A stretch of DNA of 64,000 nucleotides from Demequina muriae (GCF_030418295.1 NZ_JAUHQA010000001.1:2170001-2234000), one strand, 5' to 3'; numbered from the stretch's first letter, positions 1 through 9,098 are shown. Translations and numbers: made by a program. The notes: generated by a model from the sequence alone, not told the origin.

Positions 1-109
1 GCTGTCGATCCCCATCGGCTCGGACGCGCACCTCACGCTGGTGGGCAACGGCAACGCGGCCGATGGCTACCTCCTCGTGCCCTTCGCGCGCGAGATTCTC
101 GCCGAGTAG
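1..109 (+). CDS. C-terminal end of an unidentified protein (5' truncated by window edge)
   Basis: The frame that opens at base 2 runs without a stop to TAG at 107-109 and encodes about 35 residues ending in VPFAREILAE. It is followed ten bases later by a strong hairpin, which supports it as the true end of a gene. Too little is visible to recognise a family: there is no catalytic motif, no membrane segment and no metal-binding pair. The neighbour to the right is transcribed towards it, so it belongs to an operon lying left of the window. Confidence 0.6.
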   Translation, partial: LSIPIGSDAHLTLVGNGNAADGYLLVPFAREILAE

Positions 110-118
110 GAACCCGAC

Positions 119-146
119 AGCGCCCCCGGACGGATCCGGGGGCGCT
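119..146. terminator. Perfect 12-bp stem terminator between convergent genes
   Basis: A perfect inverted repeat, AGCGCCCCCGGA at 119-130 and its complement at 135-146, encloses the four-base loop CGGA. It lies ten bases after the stop of the truncated gene and before the stop of the reverse-strand transporter, so it could stop transcription from either side. There is no long T tract, which is common for hairpin terminators in high-GC actinobacteria. Confidence 0.75.
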
Positions 147-206
147 GCGGTGGTGCGAGGGTCGCGGACATGTCTCCACGTGCGTTGCCCCGCGAGGGTG
201 AGAGAG

Positions 207-1769
207 CTACGGGCGCCTCTCGGCAGGCGCGCCCCCTCCGGTCGTGGTGGTCGAGTGAGCCCCAGCGGCGACGGGAACGACGGCGCCCGGCACCGGCGCG
301 CCTGCCGCCTCGGCCTCCGCCAACTCTTCCGCAGTGGGGGACCGGTGGCTGTCGGTGGGGCGGGCGTTCACCAGGATCGCTGCCACGACCGCGGCGAGCA
401 GCACCGCACCCACGGACACCCACATGGCCGTGGTGAAGCCCTGCACCGCGGCCTCGCTGACGTCCGCAGCGGCCCCGCCGTTGTCGGCGATCCACGTGCT
501 GGTGACGGTGGCGGCGACGGTGTTGAGCAGCGCGATGCCGATCGACCCGCCCACCTGCTGAGTGGTGTTCAGCGTTGCCGACACCACGCCGGCGTCGGTG
601 CCACGCACCCCGCCGGTGGCGGTCGCCATCGACGGCATGAACGTCAGGCCCATGCCGAGCCCCAGGAACAGCAGACCGGGGAACACGCTGACCCAGTACG
701 ACGACCCGACCTCGATCTGCGTGAGGTAGGTGAGCGCCGCGGCCGCGGTCAGCAGTCCTGGCACCATGAGCCGGCGCGGGCCGACCCGCGGCAGCAGGCG
801 TGCGGAGAGCACCACCGCGCCGGTCATCATGCCCACCACCATGGGCAGGAACGCGAGGCCGGTCGCCATGGGTGAGTAGCCCTGGACGCCCTGCATGTAG
901 TACGTGAGGAACAGGAACACGCCGAACATGCCGATCTGCGAGAGCCCCACCGCCGTGAGCGCACCGACGCGGTTCCGGTCGCGCAGCAGGTGCAGCGGCA
1001 GCAGGGCGTGCGGCGTGCGGCGCTCCACCTGGACGAATGCGGCCATCAGCAGCACTCCGACGGCGAGCGAGCCGAGGACGATCGTGGAGGTCCAGCCGTC
1101 CTGCTCCGCCTCGCTCAGTCCGAAGACGATCGCGAGCAGTCCGCCCGAGGCGAGCAGCGCGCCAGGAACGTCCAGGCGCACGCGGACGCCTCCAGTGCCG
1201 TGGTCACGCAGGAACAGCGCAGCGCCGACGACCGCCAGCATCGCGATGGGCACGTTGACCATGAGCGTCCATCGCCAATCGACGTACTGAGTGAGAGCGC
1301 CGCCAAGAATGAGGCCGATGGCGGCACCGCCGCCAGCGATCGCGCCGTAGACGCCCAGGGCGCGGGCGCGCTCGCGAGCGTCGGTGAAGGTGACATTGAG
1401 CATCGACAGCGCGGCCGGCGCGAGGAGCGCGGCGAAGACGCCCTGAAGAGCGCGGGCGGTGATCAGGATCTCGAAGTTCTGAGCGAGACCTCCGAGCGCT
1501 GAGGCGACGGCGAAGCCGCTGAGGCCGATGATGAGCGTGCGCTTGCGACCCAGGACGTCGCCCAGCCGCCCGCCGAGCAGCAGGAGGCCACCGAAGGCAA
1601 GCGTGTAGGCGGTGATGACCCATTGGCGGTCGGCGTCAGAGATGCCGAGGTCGGCTTGGGCAGTCGGCAGAGCGATGTTGACGATGGTCATGTCGAGCAC
1701 GACCATGAGCTGTGCGAGCCCGATCGCGGCGAGGCCCCACCAGCGGCGGGGATCGGGTGTGGTGTCCAT
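207..1769 (-). CDS. MFS drug efflux transporter, DHA2 (EmrB/QacA) family
   Basis: A 520-residue major facilitator of the 14-helix DHA2 type, expected to export drugs or other lipophilic compounds with proton antiport. Motif A is visible near residue 67 (GGRLGDVLGRKR) and helix 1 carries the typical LDMTIVNIALP segment. The length matches the family. The C-terminal 40 residues are an Ala/Pro-rich cytoplasmic tail. The ATG at 1769 is preceded by AAAGG at suitable spacing. It is divergent from a TetR gene with operator-like palindromes between them, so the TetR protein probably represses it. The substrate cannot be read from the sequence. Confidence 0.92.
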   Translation of the reverse strand: MDTTPDPRRWWGLAAIGLAQLMVVLDMTIVNIALPTAQADLGISDADRQWVITAYTLAFGGLLLLGGRLGDVLGRKRTLIIGLSGFAVASALGGLAQNFEILITARALQGVFAALLAPAALSMLNVTFTDARERARALGVYGAIAGGGAAIGLILGGALTQYVDWRWTLMVNVPIAMLAVVGAALFLRDHGTGGVRVRLDVPGALLASGGLLAIVFGLSEAEQDGWTSTIVLGSLAVGVLLMAAFVQVERRTPHALLPLHLLRDRNRVGALTAVGLSQIGMFGVFLFLTYYMQGVQGYSPMATGLAFLPMVVGMMTGAVVLSARLLPRVGPRRLMVPGLLTAAAALTYLTQIEVGSSYWVSVFPGLLFLGLGMGLTFMPSMATATGGVRGTDAGVVSATLNTTQQVGGSIGIALLNTVAATVTSTWIADNGGAAADVSEAAVQGFTTAMWVSVGAVLLAAVVAAILVNARPTDSHRSPTAEELAEAEAAGAPVPGAVVPVAAGAHSTTTTGGGAPAERRP

Positions 1770-1906
1770 GGGGGACCTTTCGTGACGGCGACCGCGGTGG
1801 CGACGAGTGCGTCTGCGGTCGGCGCTGGCGGGAATGCCGGTGAGGGCGTGTGCGTGACCTCGGGCGAGGTCGGCGCGTGGAACGGTGGCGGAGGTGCTTG
1901 CAGAAC

Positions 1907-1970
1907 TTCCTAGCCGTCCGGTAAGTTACGAGAGTGACGCTAGCGGCACTACTAGCCGGCCGTCAAGTAG
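1907..1970. promoter_or_regulatory. Two related operator-like palindromes in the MFS/TetR divergent promoter
   Basis: The 22-mer at 1949-1970 (CTACTAGCCGG-CCGTCAAGTAG) is a near-perfect palindrome, 9 of 11 positions per half. A degenerate copy sits exactly 42 bp to the left at 1907-1928; the two share TAGCCG..CCG and AAGT at the same offsets. Four helical turns between centres and the position between divergent transporter and TetR genes fit a TetR-type operator pair controlling both promoters. Binding is inferred. Confidence 0.55.
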
Positions 1971-2007
1971 ATTTCTCAAGAACTTTCGGAGCAGGTAGGG
2001 AGCAGTC

Positions 2008-2571
2008 ATGGTGGAGTCAGGCACGCGCCGACGGGGCGATACGCGGGAGCGCATCCAGACCGTCGCGCTCGAGCGCTTCACCGCCAACGGCTACGACCAG
2101 ACCTCCCTGCGAGAGATCGCGGAGGACCTCGGCGTCACGAAGGCGGCGCTGTACTACCACTTCAAGACCAAAGAGGAGATCCTCGATTCGCTCCTGCGCC
2201 AGGTCTCGACTGATGTCGATGCGCTGGTGTCGTGGATGCTCGACGGGCCGTCCACGCGTGAACGACGGCTCGAGATGATCCGGCGGCTCGGAGAGGTCAC
2301 CCGCGGTGCCGGTGGCGGGGTGATGCAGTGCGTCCAGCAGAACGAGGTGGCGCTGCACAACCTTCGCGCCACCACGGACCTGGTCCACGACATCAAGCAG
2401 CGGCTCTGGGCGGCCGCGCTTCCCGAGGACGCCACGGTCGAGGACAAGCTGCGCATGCGCATGGCCGTCATGGGCGTGCTGTTCGCCAACAAGCCGGGCA
2501 GTGACCTGGGTGGCACCGCGGACGAGCGGTCCGCCGCCGCGCTCGCGATCGCCGCGGACGTGATTCCCTAG
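2008..2571 (+). CDS. TetR/AcrR family transcriptional regulator
   Basis: A 187-residue one-component regulator. The N-terminal helix-turn-helix is clear (SLREIAEDLGVTKAALYYHF, about residues 34-53), and the remainder is an alpha-helical ligand-binding domain too divergent to name a ligand. The ATG at 2008 follows an AGGGAG Shine-Dalgarno sequence. It is divergent from the DHA2 transporter, the classic arrangement in which the TetR protein represses the pump and itself until the pump's substrate binds. That role is inferred from context. Confidence 0.9.
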   Translation: MVESGTRRRGDTRERIQTVALERFTANGYDQTSLREIAEDLGVTKAALYYHFKTKEEILDSLLRQVSTDVDALVSWMLDGPSTRERRLEMIRRLGEVTRGAGGGVMQCVQQNEVALHNLRATTDLVHDIKQRLWAAALPEDATVEDKLRMRMAVMGVLFANKPGSDLGGTADERSAAALAIAADVIP

Positions 2572-2577
2572 CTGGAC

Positions 2578-2638
2578 GGGTACGAGAACTTCCTCCACGA
2601 TGCACCGCGAGGGCGAAGCGGGTACAGAACCTTCCTAC
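2578..2638 (-). repeat. Intergenic bipartite repeat, copy 1 of 3
   Basis: The segment contains two direct copies of a GGGTAC-rAGAAC-TTCCT unit, starting at 2578 and 2620, a 42-bp period, joined by a GCACCGCGAGGGCGAA core. The same layout recurs at 26025-26084 (opposite orientation) and 35022-35081. Here it lies between the 3' end of the TetR gene and the 3' end of the glycosylase-like gene, whose TAG stop (2635-2637) is part of the repeat. Function unknown. Confidence 0.75.
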
Positions 2639-3525
2639 AGCGGGGTGGGGGAGAGGATCGCGTCGCAGATCTCGATCAGGCGCTGGCGCAACGGCGCCGC
2701 CCGCTCCGAGAACTCCCGCTGACGGCGCGCGTACTCGCTCTTGCCCTCCGGGGTCTCGACGGGGATGGCGGCGAGCCCGTACGAGGACACGTCATACGGC
2801 GACGCCTGCATGTCGACCCGACGCACGTCGCGCGCCAGCTCGAAGCAGTCGAGCATCAGGTCGCTCGGCACCGCAGGCTCGAGCTTGAGGCACCACTTGT
2901 ACAGGTCCATGGTCGCGTGCAGGCAGCCGGGCTGCTCCATCGCGGGCTGGGAGAGTCGCGTGAGCGCGTGGGCGTTGCGGGGAGTCGCGTCAGCAGTGAA
3001 GAACCGGAACGCGTCGAAGTGGGTGCACTGCAGCGGATGCGCCTCGACCACCGCATCGGTGCCGTCACCACCCAGGCGCAGCGGCAGCCCGTGGCGCCGG
3101 CCAGCATCGGAGGCGCGATAGACCATCGCCCACTCGTGCATCCCGAAGCAGCCCAGCAGGGGAGCCCGGCCCGCCGTCGCGACCAGCAGACGCCGGATGT
3201 GCGTGACGGCGTCGCCGCGGTCGGCGCGGAAGGCCTCGGCATCGACAGCGGTGACCTGACCCTCCGTGCGGTACCAACGCCACTCCTGGTGCTCGGGGGC
3301 CTCGGCAAGCGCGACGCCGATGCCGGGGTGCCACCGGCGGAGCCTGCCGGGCTTGGTCGCGTAGTACTCGAACAGGAAGTCCTCGATCGCGTGGCGCTCG
3401 CCACGCGAGCGTCGTTCGAGGTGGTCCGCCGTGAGTGCGTCGGCCCGGTCGCGGTGCGTCGATGCACGCGCGCGCCAGTCCGCGGCAGCGAGCGGCGCGA
3501 CGCGAGACACGGCGGTGGTGGGCAT
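2635..3525 (-). CDS. 3-methyladenine DNA glycosylase-like protein (actinobacterial family)
   Basis: A protein of about 296 residues with the pattern DFLFEYYATKPGRLRRWHPG near residue 43, seen in actinobacterial proteins usually annotated as 3-methyladenine DNA glycosylase. I know of no direct proof of that activity and see no canonical helix-hairpin-helix motif. The frame stays open upstream to 3732, but that part overlaps the next gene and is arginine-rich shadow sequence. I chose ATG 3525 (MPTTAVSR), with GCGAGA eight bases upstream; ATG 3534 is the alternative. It is the last of four co-directional reverse-strand genes. The repair function is an annotation tradition, not seen here. Confidence 0.7.
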   Translation of the reverse strand: MPTTAVSRVAPLAAADWRARASTHRDRADALTADHLERRSRGERHAIEDFLFEYYATKPGRLRRWHPGIGVALAEAPEHQEWRWYRTEGQVTAVDAEAFRADRGDAVTHIRRLLVATAGRAPLLGCFGMHEWAMVYRASDAGRRHGLPLRLGGDGTDAVVEAHPLQCTHFDAFRFFTADATPRNAHALTRLSQPAMEQPGCLHATMDLYKWCLKLEPAVPSDLMLDCFELARDVRRVDMQASPYDVSSYGLAAIPVETPEGKSEYARRQREFSERAAPLRQRLIEICDAILSPTPL

Positions 3526-3553
3526 GGGCGCCATTCTCGCAGGGCGGGCGCGC

Positions 3554-3751
3554 TCAGAGGTCGCAGTCGCAGATCGCATTGATCTCGACCACGCGTTCAC
3601 CTTCCTCCTCGTGCGCCCACGCATGCGCGTCTTCCTTCGAGGCGAAGCGGCGCGGCGCGAGGCGGCCATTCGCCATGAGCACGGAGATCTCGATCTCCTC
3701 GCGCGGGTCGCTCCACTGAGCTTCCCGCGCATCGTCCTGATGGCCGCTCAC
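3554..3751 (-). CDS. Small acidic protein with C-terminal CDCDL, unknown function
   Basis: A 65-residue protein beginning with GTG at 3751, whose GTGA overlaps the stop codon of the upstream toroid gene, so translation is probably coupled. It reads EIEISVLMANGRLAPRRF in the middle, then an acidic, Glu/His-rich stretch, and ends CDCDL. The two cysteines two residues apart at the C terminus are its most striking feature and could bind metal or form a disulfide. A short beta-rich fold with a KEDAHAWAHE helix is plausible. I do not recognise a family. Confidence 0.65.
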   Translation of the reverse strand: MSGHQDDAREAQWSDPREEIEISVLMANGRLAPRRFASKEDAHAWAHEEEGERVVEINAICDCDL

Positions 3752-4716
3752 GCTCGCTCCCTGGTGCCGGACTCCCACCACTCGAGCACCCTGAGTGCCC
3801 GGAGCGTGATCCACCGGCTGGGCTCGCCGACCTCTTCGAGCGGGAAGTGCATCCGGCCGGCATGCGCGCGGTCCAGGTCCCAACGCCCGTCGTCGCGCTG
3901 CTTGGAGCTCAGCACGTCGATGGCCTCGGCGGCGCGGGGATCGGGGGCCCGGCTGGCGACGCGAAGGTGGTCGAGACCGCGCAGGATGTCGTAGTGCCAC
4001 TGGGAGGGGAACGCGAGCCGGAGATAACCGGGATGAGCGACCTCGCCGGTGGTACGGCGGCGGAACATGCGTCGTTCGAGCAGGTACTCCTCGCCCCCGC
4101 GCAGCGCGGCGTCCACGGGCACGCGCCCTCCCGCCGCACCGTAGGCGGCGAGACCTTCGAGCACGTTGACCGTGGTGTCGAAGCTCGAGACGGACGATGC
4201 GTGGGGAGCCTCGCAGTTCCACCCTCCGTCGGTGAGCCGCTCGGTCAGCAGGCGCTCGACGATCGGGGTGGCGTCGCGGCCGAAGTACGTGGCGATCGCG
4301 ACCGTGCGGCCGTTGATGCACGGCTCGACCTCGCCGTCGAAGAACGCCTGGCCGCCCTCCTCCCAGCGCACGCCGTCGCCGGCGCGCGTCACGGCGGCGG
4401 ACACCGCAGGATCGGCAGGGTCGACGCCGAGTTGGCACAGGAGTGACAGCGTGGGATAGGTCGCAGTCCATGGCTGTCCTTCGCGCTCGTACAGCGCCTC
4501 GGAGAAGGGGCTCGGGAAGCACGCGCCGCCATCCCAGCTGCCGTCGTCCCACTGCAGTTCGAGAAGGCGAGCGCCCCATCCTTCGTGCGCGACTCGTGAC
4601 CGCTCGGCGGCGACGGCCCCGGCATCGGCGCCCTGCAGGTCGCGCATGACCTGCCAGCGGATGGACGGGTCGCCCTCGAGGAGCCACGCGAGCACGTCGT
4701 TGCGCGGAGAGCTCAT
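3748..4716 (-). CDS. Alpha/alpha-toroid (squalene cyclase/prenyltransferase-like) protein
   Basis: A 322-residue soluble protein built of repeated helical units containing DDGSWDGG, DGGWNCEAP and DDGRWDLDR, which resemble the QW/GSW repeats of terpene cyclase and prenyltransferase-beta toroids. No DxDD or DCTAE cyclase acid motif is visible, so it is probably not a terpene cyclase; such proteins are usually annotated as squalene cyclase-like of unknown role. The ATG at 4716 has only a weak ribosome site. It sits between a DUF418 membrane protein and the small CDCDL protein, with which it overlaps by four bases. Confidence 0.7.
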   Translation of the reverse strand: MSSPRNDVLAWLLEGDPSIRWQVMRDLQGADAGAVAAERSRVAHEGWGARLLELQWDDGSWDGGACFPSPFSEALYEREGQPWTATYPTLSLLCQLGVDPADPAVSAAVTRAGDGVRWEEGGQAFFDGEVEPCINGRTVAIATYFGRDATPIVERLLTERLTDGGWNCEAPHASSVSSFDTTVNVLEGLAAYGAAGGRVPVDAALRGGEEYLLERRMFRRRTTGEVAHPGYLRLAFPSQWHYDILRGLDHLRVASRAPDPRAAEAIDVLSSKQRDDGRWDLDRAHAGRMHFPLEEVGEPSRWITLRALRVLEWWESGTRERA

Positions 4717-4759
4717 GAGGCGAGCGTAGGCGGCGTGCGCGGCAATTGCGCGCCATGGA

Positions 4760-5875
4760 CTACCGCCAGCGCGCTGCCGCAGCGGTCGATGCGCTCGTGA
4801 GCATGCGTTCGAGGGGGCCCTGTCCTGCGATCGCCCGCCACCCGCACGCGAATGCCACCAGCGATGCCGCGAGCACCACGAAGGACACGTTGGACGGCTG
4901 CCAGACCATCTCGACGCCGACCGAGGCGATGACGATCAGGTGCGCCACGTACAGCGTCAGTGCCATGGAGCCCGACGCGATCAGAGGCCACAGTGCTCGC
5001 GGCCAGCGCGACGCTGCCAGCAGGGACAGCCCGATCACGGCCAACGCGACGCCACTGTTCTCCACCATCTCGATGGGCGTGTACGAATGGGCCTCGTCGA
5101 TGAGCCAGTGCTCCCGAGTGGTCGCGGAGACGTCGGACAGCCGTTCCCGCAGCACCCATCCCGTGACCCGTGTGCCCGCGGCGATCGCTGCCCCCACCGC
5201 GACGAGCCGCACCGCAGCCGACGTGGACCGCAGGTCCATGCGCCCGACAGCGAGGCCCATCATGACGTATGCCATCCATGCGAGCGCGGGGTAGTGACCC
5301 GACCACAGCGAGTGCAGCGGCGGCCACTCGCCCAGGCCTGCGTCGGCGGACCACTGCGCTGCCATGCGCGCGAGCCACCCACCGCCGAGCGCGCACACGG
5401 CCGCGATGCCCAGCAGTGCGCCGGTGCGCCACCGCAGCATCGGCAGCGACAGCAGGAACATCACGCCCAGGTTCATCAGGATCACGATCACCGGCGTGCC
5501 GAAGCCAGCCAGCAGGACTCCGAGCGCGATCAGGATCGCGGCACGCACGGCGATGCGCACGCGCGTGTGGGAGAGGTGGTCGGCGGTGACCGCGGAGACA
5601 GGCACGGTGCCACGAGTCGTCACCATCAGGGTCATCGAGATCCCGGCGAGCACGGCGAAGAGTGCGGAGGGGTAGCCGTGGGTGACGGTGAGCCATGCCC
5701 AACCGTCGGACTCGTCTCCCCGGATACCCTCGTCGCCGGTGTGGGAGCCGACCATGCCCAGCACGGCGATCGCGCGGGCGACGTCGAGCCCGCCGATGCG
5801 AAGGCGCGGGCGTTCGATGGTGGCCGAGTGCGTCGCATCGGCCGTGCTCGCGTGCATATCTCGCATCGTACGCAT
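4760..5875 (-). CDS. DUF418 / heparan-acetyltransferase-like membrane protein
   Basis: A polytopic membrane protein of up to 371 residues with roughly ten hydrophobic segments. The start of the first helix, RIGGLDVARAIAVLGMV, is the hallmark of proteins carrying the HGSNAT-type catalytic region followed by a DUF418 C terminus (YeiB group). The histidine just after that helix (GSHTG) is at the position proposed for acyl transfer in HGSNAT, but activity in bacteria is not established. Possible starts are ATGs at 5875, 5866 and 5857. It heads the four-gene reverse-strand cluster and is divergent from the FAH gene. Confidence 0.75.
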   Translation of the reverse strand: MRTMRDMHASTADATHSATIERPRLRIGGLDVARAIAVLGMVGSHTGDEGIRGDESDGWAWLTVTHGYPSALFAVLAGISMTLMVTTRGTVPVSAVTADHLSHTRVRIAVRAAILIALGVLLAGFGTPVIVILMNLGVMFLLSLPMLRWRTGALLGIAAVCALGGGWLARMAAQWSADAGLGEWPPLHSLWSGHYPALAWMAYVMMGLAVGRMDLRSTSAAVRLVAVGAAIAAGTRVTGWVLRERLSDVSATTREHWLIDEAHSYTPIEMVENSGVALAVIGLSLLAASRWPRALWPLIASGSMALTLYVAHLIVIASVGVEMVWQPSNVSFVVLAASLVAFACGWRAIAGQGPLERMLTSASTAAAARWR

Positions 5876-5943
5876 CGGCGGAAGGCCGCCCGCCCGGCGT
5901 TCCGTCGCGTGCGCGGACGCCTCGCCCGGCTACGCTGGAGACC

Positions 5944-6729
5944 ATGCGCATCGCGAGATTCACCACCGGAGGCGAGCCGCGGTACGCGGTCGTCGACGGA
6001 GAGCCGGGGCACGAGGAACTGGTGGTACTCACCGGTGACCCCATGTACACGCCAGGGGAGGTGACCAACGAACGCATCCCCCTCACCGATGACGTGCGAC
6101 TCCTCGCGCCGGTGATTCCTCGCTCCAAGGCGATCTGCTTGGGCAAGAACTACGAGGCCCACGCGAAGGAGATCCCGCATCGCGGGCCCGCCTCCGAGGT
6201 GCCGATCCTCTTCCTCAAGCCGAACACCGCGGTGATTGGCCCGGACGACCCCATCGTGCTGCCGCACTACAGCGACGACATCCAGCTCGAGGCGGAGCTC
6301 GCCGTGGTGATCGGCCGCGTGTGCAAGGACGTCACCGCCGAGCGTGCGGAGGACTTCATCTACGGCTATACCTGCGCCAACGACGTGACCGCCCGTGATC
6401 TGCAGCGCGCCGAGGACCAGTGGTTCCGCGCCAAGGCCTTCGACACCTCGCTGCCGCTCGGTCCGTGGATCGAGACGGAGCTCGCGACGGATGGCGCGGA
6501 GATCACTTCGCGCATCAACGGCGAGGTCGTGCAGAGCGGCAACACCAGGGACATGATCAGGAACGTCGCCCAGGCCGTCGCGATGGCGTCCGAGGTGACC
6601 ACGCTGCTGCCCGGTGACGTCATCCTCACCGGCACCCCGTCGGGAGTGACCAAGTTGAGCCACGCTGACATCGTGGAGATCGAGATCGAAGGGCTGGGAG
6701 TGCTGCGCAATCCGGTGATCCGCCGATGA
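5944..6729 (+). CDS. Fumarylacetoacetate hydrolase (FAH) family protein
   Basis: A 261-residue member of the FAH superfamily, whose members hydrolyse, decarboxylate or isomerise acylpyruvate-like beta-diketo acids with a divalent metal. Visible hallmarks are [14 protein letters not shown], the metal-binding ExE pair in [24 protein letters not shown], and the C-terminal [18 protein letters not shown] 5944 gives the normal family length. The last four bases overlap the start of gltX (ATGA). An FAH gene directly before gltX is common in actinobacteria. The true substrate is unknown. Confidence 0.88.
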   Translation: MRIARFTTGGEPRYAVVDGEPGHEELVVLTGDPMYTPGEVTNERIPLTDDVRLLAPVIPRSKAICLGKNYEAHAKEIPHRGPASEVPILFLKPNTAVIGPDDPIVLPHYSDDIQLEAELAVVIGRVCKDVTAERAEDFIYGYTCANDVTARDLQRAEDQWFRAKAFDTSLPLGPWIETELATDGAEITSRINGEVVQSGNTRDMIRNVAQAVAMASEVTTLLPGDVILTGTPSGVTKLSHADIVEIEIEGLGVLRNPVIRR

Positions 6730-8228
6730 CGGAAACGACCACGACGGCCGATGCGGTGAGGGTGCGGTTCTGCCCGTCTCCCACCGGCACGCCCCACGTG
6801 GGACTCATTCGCACCGCACTGTTCAACTGGGCGCACGCGCGCCGCCACGGCGGCACGTTCGTGTTCCGCATCGAGGACACGGACGCCGAGCGCGACTCTC
6901 AGGAGTCCTACGAGCAGCTGCTCGACGCGCTGACGTGGCTGGGCCTTACGTGGGACGAGGGGCCCGAGGTGGGCGGCCCGTACGCTCCGTACCGCCAGTC
7001 CGAGCGGCACCAGATGCACATGGACGTCGCACGTCGGCTCGTCGAGGGCGGATACGCCTACGAGTCGTTCTCCACCCCGGAGGAGGTCGAGGCGCGTCAT
7101 CGCGAGGCCGGGCGTGACCCCAAGCTGGGCTACGACGGCTTCGACCGGGATCTGACCGAAGAGCAGCAGGCCGCCTTCCGCGCGGAGGGCCGCCAGCCCG
7201 TGATCCGCGTGCGCATGCCTGACGAGGACATCACGTTCACGGACCTGATCCGTGGCGACGTGACGTTCCCCGCGGGCAGCATCCCTGACTTCGTGATCGT
7301 GCGGGGCAACGGCCAGCCGCTCTACACGCTGGTCAACCCGGTGGACGACGCGCTGATGCGCATCACTCACGTGCTGCGCGGCGAGGACCTGCTGTCCTCG
7401 ACGCCGCGCCAGATCGCGCTGTACCGCGCGATGGTCGAGATCGGCGTCGCCGAGCGGGTGCCCGAGTTCGGCCACATGCCGATGGTGACGGGGGAGGGCA
7501 ACAAGAAGCTCTCCAAGCGTGCGCCCGAGTCGAACCTGTTCCTGCACCGCGACCGCGGCTTCATCCGCGAGGGACTGCTGAACTACCTGGCGCTGCTGGG
7601 CTGGAGCATCGGCCCCGACCGCGACGTGTTCACGCCGGAGGAGATGGTCGCGGCCTTCGACATCCGGGACGTCAACCCCAACCCCGCGCGGTTCGACCTG
7701 AAGAAGGCCGAGGCGATCAACGCCGAGCACATCCGCAAGCTCCCCGTCGGTGAGTTCGTGGTGCGCATGGCGCCCTACCTTCACGCGAGTGGGCATCTCT
7801 CCACGGCGGACACGCGCGAGCTCCTGCCGCACGAAGAGCAGATTCTCGCCGAGGCCGCGCCGCTGGTGCAGACGCGCATGACGCTGCTGGGCGAGGCTCC
7901 CGGCATGCTCGGATTCCTGTTTGTGGGCGACGAGGAGTTGACCCACGACGAGGCCGCACTCGCGAAGCTTCCGGAGAACGCCGCCGAGGTGCTCGACGCC
8001 GCGATCCGCGTGATCGACGGGCTCGAGGAGTTCGACGCGGAGGGTCAGCAGCAGGCGCTGCAGGCGACGCTCGTGGACGAGATGGGAATCAAGCCCCGTT
8101 TCGCGTACGGGCCGCTGCGGGTGGCGATCACGGGCCGGCTCGTGTCGCCGCCGCTGTTCGAGTCGATGGAGATCCTCGGCAAGGATCACGCGCTCGTTCG
8201 TCTGCGTCGCCTGCGCGCGACGCTGTGA
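6726..8228 (+). CDS. gltX: Glutamyl-tRNA synthetase
   Basis: A 500-residue class I aminoacyl-tRNA synthetase that attaches glutamate to tRNA-Glu. In organisms without GlnRS it also charges tRNA-Gln for GatCAB-mediated amidation. The HIGH-type motif is in [11 protein letters not shown] (residues 18-27) and the KMSKS-type motif is KKLSKR near residue 258. The start overlaps the FAH stop by four bases, implying coupled translation. tRNA-Gln lies 3 kb and tRNA-Glu 7 kb downstream, a neighbourhood seen in other actinobacteria. Confidence 0.97.
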   Translation: MTETTTTADAVRVRFCPSPTGTPHVGLIRTALFNWAHARRHGGTFVFRIEDTDAERDSQESYEQLLDALTWLGLTWDEGPEVGGPYAPYRQSERHQMHMDVARRLVEGGYAYESFSTPEEVEARHREAGRDPKLGYDGFDRDLTEEQQAAFRAEGRQPVIRVRMPDEDITFTDLIRGDVTFPAGSIPDFVIVRGNGQPLYTLVNPVDDALMRITHVLRGEDLLSSTPRQIALYRAMVEIGVAERVPEFGHMPMVTGEGNKKLSKRAPESNLFLHRDRGFIREGLLNYLALLGWSIGPDRDVFTPEEMVAAFDIRDVNPNPARFDLKKAEAINAEHIRKLPVGEFVVRMAPYLHASGHLSTADTRELLPHEEQILAEAAPLVQTRMTLLGEAPGMLGFLFVGDEELTHDEAALAKLPENAAEVLDAAIRVIDGLEEFDAEGQQQALQATLVDEMGIKPRFAYGPLRVAITGRLVSPPLFESMEILGKDHALVRLRRLRATL

Positions 8229-8238
8229 CGGCAGGGCT

Positions 8239-8964
8239 GTGACGGGCGGCCCGGTCCGGGGCCTGCTGCTCGATGTCGACGACACTCTCGTCGACACGCG
8301 CGGCGCCTTCCGTCACGCCCTGATCGCTGTCGCGCAGGAGTATCTGAGCGAAGGGATCGACCCCGAGTTGCTGGTGCAGTTCTGGCGCGCGGACGGCTCC
8401 GGCTGGTACCGGGCTCACACGCGCGGCGAGATGACGCACCGCGAGCAGCGTCAGCGGCGCGCGAACGAGCTGCATGCCGAGTTCGGGGGCGACCCCATGG
8501 ACGACGAGGCCTACGACGTCTGGGACGCCCGCTTCGAGCGTCACTTCCGTGAGGGATGGCGCGCATTCGAGGACGCGGCACCGTTCCTCGACGCCCTCGA
8601 TGAGGCTGGCATCCCCTACGGCGCCGTCACCAACGCGGACTCGGCCTACCAGGAGCTCAAGCTGGCTGCCTGCGGGCTCGACCGCGTCGAGGTGTTCGTG
8701 GGGGTCGACACGTTCGGCGTCGGCAAGCCCGATGCGCGGGTGTTCGTCGAGGGCGTGCGTCGCCTGGGCCTCGACCCGGCAGAGGTCGCCTACGTGGGGG
8801 ACGAGCCCGACATCGACGCGGGCGCCGCAGCCGCTGCGGGGCTGACCGGCGTGTGGCTCGACCGACCCGGCGCACGCCGAGGGACGGCAGAAGAGACGGC
8901 GCCCACGTCGGCGGGCGTCGTGCGCGTCAGCGGACTGGACGAGGTTCTCTCCGCGCTCCGGTAA
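8239..8964 (+). CDS. HAD-superfamily hydrolase
   Basis: A 241-residue haloacid dehalogenase-type phosphatase. Motif I is LLLDVDDTLVDTRG with the nucleophile and acid aspartates, motif II is the TNADS segment, and motifs III-IV are GVGKPD followed by VAYVGDEPDIDAGAAAAAG. The cap is a helical insertion (type C1), as in phosphoglycolate phosphatase-like enzymes. The start is GTG at 8239, ten bases after the gltX stop, so the two are likely co-transcribed. The substrate cannot be told from the sequence. Confidence 0.85.
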   Translation: MTGGPVRGLLLDVDDTLVDTRGAFRHALIAVAQEYLSEGIDPELLVQFWRADGSGWYRAHTRGEMTHREQRQRRANELHAEFGGDPMDDEAYDVWDARFERHFREGWRAFEDAAPFLDALDEAGIPYGAVTNADSAYQELKLAACGLDRVEVFVGVDTFGVGKPDARVFVEGVRRLGLDPAEVAYVGDEPDIDAGAAAAAGLTGVWLDRPGARRGTAEETAPTSAGVVRVSGLDEVLSALR

Positions 8965-9098
8965 CGGCGCACGGCGGCTGCTCTCAGGAGGACCTCGCTC
9001 ATCTCTGGCCCCGCGCTCTCTGGCGACGTATCGTCGTATCGAGAGCGCAACGGCGCCGGTCCCCACCCGCGGCGTGCTCGGGCGCTCACGGGAGCGCG

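Noticed and set aside
3554-4756. 400-codon reverse-strand frame over the toroid gene
   Set aside because: Its first 335 codons are an Arg-rich shadow in another frame of the toroid gene; only the last 65 codons look like protein and have their own coupled GTG start.
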